Source: an uncultured Caulobacter sp.
Lineage (GTDB): Bacteria > Pseudomonadota > Alphaproteobacteria > Caulobacterales > Caulobacteraceae
DNA length: 27,662 nt
Assembly (NCBI GenBank): GCA_937925635.1
Contig: CALALX010000042.1
Location: 1-27,662 of the forward strand
Direction of reading: 5' to 3'
Shown here: positions 8,407 through 14,818 of the stretch, piece after piece
Layout: the number at the start of each line of letters is the position of its first letter
How positions within the stretch are numbered: position 1 is the stretch's first letter
The notes under the pieces: generated by a model
The model's database searches: none
Told to the model about the DNA's origin: nothing
Seen by the model: only the letters and a program-made list of their open reading frames with translations
Position numbers and translations under genes: made by a program

Positions 8407-8425
8407 TCATATCTCCCAGATATGA
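8407..8425. promoter_or_regulatory. perfect palindrome, candidate operator of the aromatic cluster
   Basis: TCATATCT-CCC-AGATATGA has 8-bp arms and a 3-nt centre. It sits in an AT-richer island within a GC-rich region, about 110-130 nt upstream of the first gene of the ring-cleavage cluster. Its right half, extended to AGATATGACTAAA (8418-8430), is repeated exactly at 8503-8515. A TetR-family or LuxR-type regulator is the natural candidate, since both are encoded in the cluster. The rest of the 8380-8535 gap holds no gene that I can support. Confidence 0.55.
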
Positions 8426-8502
8426 CTAAAACGTCACCTGCTCGACCGCGTCGGTGCCCATATATGCACGACTTTCGACTTGCATTTCTATCTCGCTGTG
8501 TA

Positions 8503-8515
8503 AGATATGACTAAA
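8503..8515 (+). repeat. second copy of AGATATGACTAAA next to the dioxygenase start
   Basis: The 13-nt sequence is an exact direct repeat of 8418-8430, 85 nt apart (about eight helical turns). It lies just before the SD of the dioxygenase gene, overlaps the alternative ATG at 8515, and follows TTGCAT (8480-8485), a possible -35 element. It may be a second regulator site or part of the core promoter; the sequence does not decide between these. Confidence 0.45.
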
Positions 8516-8535
8516 TGGTCAAAGTGGAGCGGGCG

Positions 8536-9462
8536 ATGAGCATCATCAGGATCGAGGACGTCGCGTTCGTGCGCTTCCGGGCGCCGGATCTGGACGCCAT
8601 GGCGGACTTTCTGGCCGACTTCGGCCTGCGCGCCGCCGAGCGCGCCGCTGACCGCCTGGTCGCGCGCGGGGCGGGGACCTCGCCCGTGCTGCACATCACC
8701 GAGCGCGGCGAGGCCGGATTCGCCGGTCTCGGCCTTCGGGCCGCCAGCGTCGCCGACCTCGAAGCCCTGGCGGCGGCCGAGGGCGTCGCGGTCATGGACT
8801 TCGATGCGCCCGGCGGCGGCAAGGTCGTCGTACTGAGCGACCCCGACGGGCATCGCATCGAGATCGTCGCCGGCCAGTCGGCGGCCGATCCGTCGGCGAT
8901 TCCGGCGGCCCAGCCCTGGAACCGCGGCGACGCCAAGGGCCGCCTGCGCGCGACCAAACGCATCGCCGGCGGCGCGGCAACCGTCGTCCGCCTCGGCCAC
9001 GCCGTGCTGAACGTCTCGGACTTCCGGGCCTCGGAGCGCTGGTACAAGGACCGCTTCGGCTTCATCACCTCCGACGAGATCGAGGTCGCGCCGGGCTTCG
9101 CCATCGGCGCCTTCCTGCGCTGTGACCGGGGCGCGACCCCGACCGACCACCACACCCTGTTCCTGGTGCAGAGCCCCAAGGGGCCGGGCTTCAATCACGC
9201 CGCCTTCGAGGTCGCCGATCTCGATGACCTGATGGTCGGACATGAGCGGTTGAAGGCCGCCGGGCGCACCCCGGAATGGGGCGTTGGCCGGCACATCCTC
9301 GGCAGCCAGGTGTTCGACTACTGGCGCGATCCCTGGGGCCATACGCTCGAACACTGGACCGATGGCGACCTGTTCACCGCCGCCGACGGTTCCAACATCG
9401 CCAGCCTGCAGGACCTGATGGGCGTCCAGTGGGGCCCCTCGGCTCCACCGACCATGGCCTGA
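8536..9462 (+). CDS. type I extradiol ring-cleavage dioxygenase (VOC family, two-domain)
   Basis: This 308-residue protein consists of two VOC modules, the layout of BphC/catechol 2,3-dioxygenases that cut a catechol-like ring next to the hydroxyls using Fe(II). The N-terminal module (about 1-115) is structural. The C-terminal module carries the metal triad: His155 in LGHAVLNV, His221 in FNHAAFEV, and Glu272 in LEHWTDGD. The second-shell block QVFDYWRDPWGH contains the Tyr and Asp-Pro-x-Gly typical of active enzymes, and DHH at about 204-206 includes the usual proton-relay His. GGAG at 8526-8529 supports the ATG at 8536; an upstream ATG at 8515 would add seven residues but has no SD. It heads a six-gene plus-strand cluster. 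The substrate cannot be read from sequence. Confidence 0.87.
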   Translation: MSIIRIEDVAFVRFRAPDLDAMADFLADFGLRAAERAADRLVARGAGTSPVLHITERGEAGFAGLGLRAASVADLEALAAAEGVAVMDFDAPGGGKVVVLSDPDGHRIEIVAGQSAADPSAIPAAQPWNRGDAKGRLRATKRIAGGAATVVRLGHAVLNVSDFRASERWYKDRFGFITSDEIEVAPGFAIGAFLRCDRGATPTDHHTLFLVQSPKGPGFNHAAFEVADLDDLMVGHERLKAAGRTPEWGVGRHILGSQVFDYWRDPWGHTLEHWTDGDLFTAADGSNIASLQDLMGVQWGPSAPPTMA

Positions 9463-9484
9463 CCCCGAGAACGGAAACACATCC

Positions 9485-10342
9485 ATGAAACTCGCGACCT
9501 TCCAGGCCGGCGAGACGCCAGAACTCGGCGTCGTCCTCGGCGACCGCATCGTGTCGATCAGCCGCGCCGCGCCGGGTCTCGGCGCCGACATGACCGCCCT
9601 CATCAGCGACTGGCCGACGGCCCGCTCGCAGGTCGAGGACATCGCCGCCGCCGCCGCCGATGTCCTGCCGCTCGATCAGATCAGGCTGCTCGCGCCGATC
9701 CGGCGGCCGGGTAAGATCATGGCGATCGGCCTGAACTACGCTGACCACATCGCCGAGAGCCAGATGGCGACTCCCGCGCACCAGATCTGGTTCTCCAAGG
9801 CGCCGACTTCAGCCTGCGGCCCCTTCGACGCCATCGAGATCCCGAAGGCTGGGCAGGCGGTGGACTACGAGGCCGAACTGGTCGCGGTGATCGGGACCGG
9901 TGGGCGGCATATCGGCCGCGCCGAGGCCCCGGGCGCGATCTTCGGCTACTGCGTCGGCAACGACGTCACCGAACGGGCCTGGCAACACCGGACGCCGCAG
10001 TGGGTGCTGGGCAAGTCGTTCGACACCCACGCGCCGTTCGGACCGTGGATAACGACCGCCGACGAGCTGGGTGATCCGCACGGGCGCGACATCCGCTGCC
10101 TGGTCAACGGCGAGACGCGGCAGAGCTCCAACACCGGGCGCCTGGTCTTCGACATCTGGGCGCAGGTCGAGCACCTCTCGCAGGCGATGACGCTGGAGGC
10201 CGGCGACCTGATCTACACCGGCACGCCGGGCGGCGTCGGGGCGGCCATGAAGCCGATGCGCTTCCTGCAGCCGGGCGATGTGGTCCGGGTCGAGATCGAC
10301 GGCCTCGGCGCCATCGAGAATGTCTGCGCGGAGGAAGTCTGA
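9485..10342 (+). CDS. FAH-fold hydrolase/isomerase (acylpyruvase-like)
   Basis: This 285-residue protein belongs to the FAH superfamily branch that includes fumarylpyruvate hydrolase, 2-hydroxyhepta-2,4-diene-1,7-dioate isomerase and acylpyruvases. The N-terminal lid domain (1-70) precedes KIMAIGLNYADHIAES (77-92), the hallmark of this branch. Metal ligands are Glu129 and Glu131 in DYEAELVAVIG and Asp160 in GNDVTERAWQ, with GKSFDTHAPFGPW downstream and the conserved YTGTPGGVG near the end. It would hydrolyse or isomerise the ring-fission product of the dioxygenase encoded 22 nt upstream. It is distinct from the fahA product at 3627. The next gene starts 1 nt after its stop. Confidence 0.87.
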   Translation: MKLATFQAGETPELGVVLGDRIVSISRAAPGLGADMTALISDWPTARSQVEDIAAAAADVLPLDQIRLLAPIRRPGKIMAIGLNYADHIAESQMATPAHQIWFSKAPTSACGPFDAIEIPKAGQAVDYEAELVAVIGTGGRHIGRAEAPGAIFGYCVGNDVTERAWQHRTPQWVLGKSFDTHAPFGPWITTADELGDPHGRDIRCLVNGETRQSSNTGRLVFDIWAQVEHLSQAMTLEAGDLIYTGTPGGVGAAMKPMRFLQPGDVVRVEIDGLGAIENVCAEEV

Positions 10343-10343
10343 G

Positions 10344-11822
10344 ATGGCCGCGAGCGACTTCGACTGCGACGTGCTGGTGGTCGGTCTGGGACCGGTCGGC
10401 GCCCTGCTGGCCACGATGCTGACCGACCAGGGCGTGAGCGTGATCGCCATCGACCGCGACACGACGGTGTATCCGATGCCGCGGGCGGCGCACTTCGATC
10501 ATGAAATCATGCGCCTGTTCCAGCAGGCGAAAGTGGCGGATGCGGTGCTGGCTCACAGTCGGCCCGCGCCGGCCTATGAATTCCGATCGGCGAGCGGCGA
10601 GCCGCTGGTGCGCATGGACCTGCCCTCCGTCAGCCCATCGGGCTGGTCCACCGGCTACATGTTCCACCAGCCCGCTGTGGAGCATGCGCTGCGGGCGCGG
10701 CTGGCCGCGTCTCCGCTGGCCGACGTCCGGCTCGGATGCGCCTTCGATGCCATGGCGCCCGAGGCCGACGGCGTCTCCGTCGCGCTGACTGACGGGGGCG
10801 TGCGCGCCCGCTACGTCGTCGGCTGCGACGGCGCATCGAGCGCGGTTCGGGGCGCGGCCGGCATCGGGCTGGACGACTACGCCTTCGACGAGCCCTGGCT
10901 GGTCATTGATGTGAAGGTCGGCGAGGCGGCCAAGCTGCCCGAGATCAACCTGCAGATCTGCGACCCCGCCCGTCCGACCACCTGTGTGTTGATGGGCCCG
11001 GGGCGGCATCGCTGGGAGTTCATGCTGCTGCCCGGCGAGACACCTGAGCAGGTCCTGGACGACGCCTTCATCGCTCCCCTGCTCGCGCCTTGGAACTGCG
11101 GCGACGTCACCATTGAGCGTAAGGCCGTCTACCGCTTCCACGGCCTGGTCGCGAAGCAGTGGCGCGCCGGCCGCGTGCTATTGGCCGGAGACTCCGCCCA
11201 TCAGACGCCGCCGTTCGCGGGGCAGGGCATGTGCTCGGGCATGCGCGACGCCGCCAATCTAGCCTGGAAACTGCCGCTGGTGCTGCGGGGGGAGGCTGAC
11301 GAAGCCCTGCTCGACAGCTACCAGCCGGAACGCGAGCCGCACGTGCGCGCCTATATCCAGTTGGCCATCGGCATGGGCCGCGTGGTCTGCACGCTCGATC
11401 CGGCCGCCGCCGCCGCGCGGGACGCGGCGATGCTGGCGGCGCGGGCCGAGGGGCGCAACGCTCTGCCGCCGTCGGCGCCGCCGGCGCTGGAGGCGGGATG
11501 CCTGCTGGCCGGTTCACCCGGCGCCGGGACCCTGTTTCCGCAACCCTGGGCGGGTGCGGCGCGACTCGACGACGCGCTGGGCGAGGGCGGCTGGCTGATC
11601 GGACGCGAGCCGCCGCGCGACCTCGTCGGCGGACTGGTCAGCATCGCCCTGTCCGACGCGCGACTCGCGCCGTTCCGGTCCACCATCGAGGACTGGCTGG
11701 CCGATCACGGCGCCGAAGCGGTCCTGGTCCGGCCCGACCGCTATGTGTTCGGCACGGGCGAGGCGCGAATCCTGGCCGACGCCTGGGCCCGAGCCCTTTC
11801 GCCCGTTCACGAGCCCGCATGA
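10344..11822 (+). CDS. class A FAD-dependent aromatic hydroxylase (MhpA/PheA type)
   Basis: This 492-residue flavoprotein monooxygenase uses NAD(P)H and O2 to hydroxylate a phenolic ring. The ADP-binding motif is VLVVGLGPVGALLA (Gly14, Gly16, Gly19). The DG motif VVGCDGASSAVR lies at 158-169, and the GD motif GRVLLAGDSAHQTPPFAGQG at 276-295. A C-terminal thioredoxin-like domain (about 385-490) is as in 3-(3-hydroxyphenyl)propionate hydroxylase. The start at 10344 is supported by GGAGGAA (10330-10336); it begins 1 nt after the FAH-fold gene, so the two are tightly coupled. In this cluster it most likely creates the dihydroxylated ring that the extradiol enzyme cleaves. MhpA-like members also include polyketide tailoring hydroxylases, so the substrate stays open. 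Confidence 0.87.
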   Translation: MAASDFDCDVLVVGLGPVGALLATMLTDQGVSVIAIDRDTTVYPMPRAAHFDHEIMRLFQQAKVADAVLAHSRPAPAYEFRSASGEPLVRMDLPSVSPSGWSTGYMFHQPAVEHALRARLAASPLADVRLGCAFDAMAPEADGVSVALTDGGVRARYVVGCDGASSAVRGAAGIGLDDYAFDEPWLVIDVKVGEAAKLPEINLQICDPARPTTCVLMGPGRHRWEFMLLPGETPEQVLDDAFIAPLLAPWNCGDVTIERKAVYRFHGLVAKQWRAGRVLLAGDSAHQTPPFAGQGMCSGMRDAANLAWKLPLVLRGEADEALLDSYQPEREPHVRAYIQLAIGMGRVVCTLDPAAAAARDAAMLAARAEGRNALPPSAPPALEAGCLLAGSPGAGTLFPQPWAGAARLDDALGEGGWLIGREPPRDLVGGLVSIALSDARLAPFRSTIEDWLADHGAEAVLVRPDRYVFGTGEARILADAWARALSPVHEPA

Positions 11823-11829
11823 GGACGCC

Positions 11830-12468
11830 ATGACCCTTAGACTTCACCACAGCCCCATGGCCTGCTCGCTGGCCAGCCGTTTCGCCCTCGCCGAGTCGGG
11901 CCTGGACCATGAGATCGTGGTCGTCCGTACACGGACTGGCGAGCACCTGACCGAGGCGTACGGCCGCATCAACCCGCGCCGCAAGGTGCCGGCCCTGGAG
12001 ACCGGCGGCGGGGTCGTCACTGAGTCGTCGGCCATCCTGCCGCTGATCGCCGACCTGGCCCCGGACGCCGGGCTGTTGCCGTCCGACCCGATCGCGCGGG
12101 CCCAGGCGCAGAGCTGGATCGGCTTCCTCGCCAGCACCGTGCACCCGGCCTTCACCCGATCGATGTTCCCCGAGCGGTTCACGACTGACGCCGACGGCGC
12201 CGAGGGCGTGCGCGGCGGGGCGCTCGAGGCGCTGGCTTCGGCCCTGTCGTCCATCGACGCGCATCTGGCCGGACGCGAGCACCTTTTGGACGCCTTCAGT
12301 GTCTGCGATCTCTACCTGACCGTTTTCCTGCTGTGGCGGCGAGGTCCGGCGCTTGCCGGGCGCCTGCCGGACCTTCCCAACCTCGACGCCTTCCAGCAAA
12401 GAGTGTTGGCCCGTCCCGCCGTCGCCGCGGCGCTGGGTGAAGACATGAAGGCGATGGCCGGAGGCTGA
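11830..12468 (+). CDS. glutathione S-transferase family protein, beta-class-like
   Basis: This 212-residue GST fold starts MTLRLHHSPMACSLASR, which matches the beta-class N-terminus where a Cys (here Cys12) binds glutathione. The cis-proline segment KVPALE lies around Pro54, and the gamma-glutamyl-binding ESSAIL at 65-70. The all-helical C-terminal domain (about 88-205) has a conserved-looking DAFSVCDLYL N-capping box. It starts 7 nt after the hydroxylase. In aromatic pathways such GSTs act as glutathione-dependent cis-trans isomerases (maleylpyruvate or maleylacetoacetate isomerase), or they dehalogenate or protect against reactive products. Since a FAH-fold hydrolase is in the same operon, the isomerase role is a reasonable inference. 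It could also serve homogentisate breakdown, which lacks a visible isomerase. Confidence 0.84.
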   Translation: MTLRLHHSPMACSLASRFALAESGLDHEIVVVRTRTGEHLTEAYGRINPRRKVPALETGGGVVTESSAILPLIADLAPDAGLLPSDPIARAQAQSWIGFLASTVHPAFTRSMFPERFTTDADGAEGVRGGALEALASALSSIDAHLAGREHLLDAFSVCDLYLTVFLLWRRGPALAGRLPDLPNLDAFQQRVLARPAVAAALGEDMKAMAGG

Positions 12469-12474
12469 AGGGGC

Positions 12475-13146
12475 ATGGCGGGGACGCGAACGACGACCAG
12501 GCAGTCCGGGCGGGCGGAGCGGACGCGCGAGGCGCTGATCCGGGCCGGTCGCCGCCTGTTCGCCGAGCAGCCCGTCGACGCGGTGGCCATCGACGACATT
12601 GTGCGCGCCGCCGATGTCGCCAAGGGCAGCTTCTACAACCACTTCGCCGACAAGGAGGCGCTGGTCCGGGCGGTGACTGTCGAGATCCGGTCCGGCGTTG
12701 AACGCGCCGTGGGTCGCGCCAACGCGGGGATCGACGATCCGGCTCGGCGGGTCGCCCGCGCGATCTGCGTCTACATCCGCTACGCCATCGACGAGCCCGA
12801 GCGCGCCGGCGTGCTGGTGCGCGTCCACAGCGGCCATACATCGACCACCGCACCGCTGAATCAGGGCCTGGTGGAGGATGTGGCCTCGGGCCTCGCCGCC
12901 GGACGATTCAGTATCGCGACCCTGGAGTCGGGCGTTCTATATATCCTGGGGATCTCCCAGATTTCACTGATCCGCATCGCCCAGGAACCTTCGCTGGCGT
13001 TGGCGGTCACCCTGTCCCAGCAGATGTGCGCCCTCCTTCTCAGGGGACTGGGTCTGCCGATGGCCGAAGCCGACGCGATCGCCGCCCAGGCCTCCGACGA
13101 GGTGGTGCGTCAGGGCCTCTATTCCGATCTCGCCGCCAGCGCCTGA
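12475..13146 (+). CDS. TetR-family transcriptional regulator
   Basis: This 223-residue protein begins with an N-terminal TetR DNA-binding domain: helix RTREALIRAGRRLFAEQ (16-32), HTH VAIDDIVRAADVAKGSF (37-53), then YNHFADKEALVRAV. The C-terminal ligand domain (about 75-215) is helical and resembles regulators of acyl or aromatic substrates, without a specific signature. It lies 6 nt after the GST gene and 14 nt before the CoA ligase, inside the operon, so it is probably autoregulated. The palindrome at 8407-8425 is the best candidate operator. The ATG at 12475 has an SD-like GAGGCTGAAGGGG just upstream. Confidence 0.88.
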   Translation: MAGTRTTTRQSGRAERTREALIRAGRRLFAEQPVDAVAIDDIVRAADVAKGSFYNHFADKEALVRAVTVEIRSGVERAVGRANAGIDDPARRVARAICVYIRYAIDEPERAGVLVRVHSGHTSTTAPLNQGLVEDVASGLAAGRFSIATLESGVLYILGISQISLIRIAQEPSLALAVTLSQQMCALLLRGLGLPMAEADAIAAQASDEVVRQGLYSDLAASA

Positions 13147-13160
13147 GAAAGTCCGAACCG

Positions 13161-14729
13161 ATGACGCCCCGCCCGCTGACGCCCTTCGAGGGGCAGGACA
13201 TCCGCACGCTGATCGACGACCAGGCGCGCTTGCGGGACAGCCATCCCTTCCTGATCTGGGAGCCGTTCGAGGGCGAGGGTCGGACCTGGTCCTACGCCTC
13301 GTTCCGGGAAGCCGTGCGGCGCTTCGCGGCCGGCCTTGGGGGGCGTGGCGTGAAGCCGGCCGACCGGGTGCTGGTGCACCTCGACAACTGTCCGGAGTCG
13401 CTGATCGCCTGGCTGGGCTGCGCCTATGCCGGCGCCGTGCCTGTGACGACCAACGCCAAGTCCAGTCGCGACGAGATCACCTATTTCGCCGAACACAGCA
13501 GCGCCGTGGGCGGCGTCACCCAGCCGCGATTCGCCGCCCTGGTCCGTGAGGCCGCGCCACGCCTGTCGTGGCTCGCCGTCACCGCCGACGACAACGGCGC
13601 GCCGGCCGCGGCGGACGTGTCTGACTTCGAGCCCTTCTCGGCGATCGACGGCGATCCCGTGGACCTGCCGCCGCGACCGCACGACCCCTGGGCGCCCTTC
13701 GGCATTCAGTACACCTCAGGCACCACGGCTCGGCCGAAGGCGGTGCTCTGGACCCATGCCAATGCCCTTTGGGGTGCGCGAATGTGCGCCCAGAACGAGG
13801 ACCTGCGGCCCGAGGACGTGCACCTCGTCTACCTGCCGATGTTCCACACCAACGCCCAGGTCTACTCGGTGGCCGCCGCGCTCTGGGCCGGAGCGACGGT
13901 GGTGCTGCAGCCGAAGTTCTCGGCGTCGCGCTTCTGGCCGGTGTCGCTGAAGCACGGCTGCACCTGGACCTCGATGGTGCCCTTCTGCCTCAAGGCCCTG
14001 ATGGATCAGCCCCGGCCCGAGCGACATAGCTACCGTCACTGGGGCAACGGCGTGTGCGAGCCGCCGACCGACGCCGTCTTCGGCGTCAAGACCATCGGCT
14101 GGTGGGGCATGACCGAGACGATGACCCACGGCACGGTGGGCTCCGCGCACCTGCCGAACGCGCCGATGTCGATGGGCCGGCCGTCTCCCGCCTACGACAT
14201 CCACGTGCTTGATGAGGACATGGCGCCGGTCGCGCCCGGCGAGGCCGGCGATCTGTACGTCGGCGGACGACGCGGCGTGTCGCTGTTCCTGGAGTACGCC
14301 GGCGATCCCGAGGCGACCGCGAAGGCCTTCACCGCCGACGGCTTGTTCATCACGGGAGACCGCGTGCGGCTGGGCGAGGACGGCTTCCTCTACTTCGCCG
14401 ACCGCTCCAAGGACATGCTGAAGGTCGGGGGCGAGAACGTGGCCGCCTCGGAGATCGAACGGGTCGTCGGCTCGGTCGACGGCGTAGTCGAATGCGCGGT
14501 CGTGGCGAAGAAGCACCCGATGCTCGACGAAGCGCCCGTAGCCTTCGTGATCGCGCGCGACCCCACCGACGCGACCCTGCCGGAGCGGATCATGGCGGCG
14601 TGCAGGGACGCCCTGGCCAGCTTCAAGCAGCCGCATGAGGTGCGCCTGATCGACGCCTTGCCGCGCTCGACCCTGGAGAAGGTCGCCAAGGCCGAACTGC
14701 GCGCCCTCCTGGCGGCCGAACGGGCCTGA
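13161..14729 (+). CDS. acyl-CoA ligase (ANL superfamily, CaiC-like)
   Basis: This 522-residue AMP-forming acid:CoA ligase has the P-loop YTSGTTARPK at 184-193, WWGMTET at 314-320, and the hinge region TGDRVRLGEDGFLYFADRSK (about 398-417) with the TGD motif. KVGGENVAASEIE follows, and the C-terminal catalytic lysine is probably Lys507 in RSTLEKVAKAELR, where the usual Gly before it is Glu. The overall sequence, including the N-terminal LIDDQARLRDSHPFLIWE, resembles crotonobetaine/carnitine-CoA ligases, but that group covers many carboxylic acids. In this cluster it could activate an acid released by ring cleavage, or prime an aromatic or alicyclic acid at the start. It is the last gene before a hairpin at 14736-14752. 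Confidence 0.87.
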   Translation: MTPRPLTPFEGQDIRTLIDDQARLRDSHPFLIWEPFEGEGRTWSYASFREAVRRFAAGLGGRGVKPADRVLVHLDNCPESLIAWLGCAYAGAVPVTTNAKSSRDEITYFAEHSSAVGGVTQPRFAALVREAAPRLSWLAVTADDNGAPAAADVSDFEPFSAIDGDPVDLPPRPHDPWAPFGIQYTSGTTARPKAVLWTHANALWGARMCAQNEDLRPEDVHLVYLPMFHTNAQVYSVAAALWAGATVVLQPKFSASRFWPVSLKHGCTWTSMVPFCLKALMDQPRPERHSYRHWGNGVCEPPTDAVFGVKTIGWWGMTETMTHGTVGSAHLPNAPMSMGRPSPAYDIHVLDEDMAPVAPGEAGDLYVGGRRGVSLFLEYAGDPEATAKAFTADGLFITGDRVRLGEDGFLYFADRSKDMLKVGGENVAASEIERVVGSVDGVVECAVVAKKHPMLDEAPVAFVIARDPTDATLPERIMAACRDALASFKQPHEVRLIDALPRSTLEKVAKAELRALLAAERA

Positions 14730-14735
14730 CCCAAG

Positions 14736-14752
14736 GTCCCCGAATAGGGGAC
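14736..14752. promoter_or_regulatory. inverted repeat between ligase and regulator (operator or terminator stem)
   Basis: GTCCCC-GAATA-GGGGAC is a perfect 6-bp inverted repeat with a 5-nt centre, 6 nt after the ligase stop. No T-run follows. Its core CCCC-N5-GGGG recurs at 18808-18820, in the divergent OYE promoter region. It may terminate the catabolic operon or serve as a binding site for the downstream LuxR-type regulator. Confidence 0.4.
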
Positions 14753-14794
14753 TGCCGCCTGTCCCGCTCTTGCGCTGACGGTCCGCTCAGCTAA

Positions 14795-14818
14795 CGCTCA
14801 CCCTTAGTAGAGTGAGCG
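14795..14818. promoter_or_regulatory. inverted repeat covering the GTG start of the HTH-hydrolase regulator
   Basis: CGCTCAC (14795-14801) and GTGAGCG (14812-14818) are perfect 7-bp arms around a 10-nt loop. The right arm contains the proposed GTG start codon. In RNA it could hide the start; in DNA it could be an autoregulatory site. There is no Shine-Dalgarno here, and a second in-frame ATG follows at 14827. Confidence 0.45.

Noticed and set aside
11830..12468. Naming the GST maleylacetoacetate isomerase (maiA) of the homogentisate pathway.
   Set aside because: The N-terminus looks beta-class rather than the zeta-class pattern, and the gene lies in a different operon about 7 kb away; kept as a general GST.
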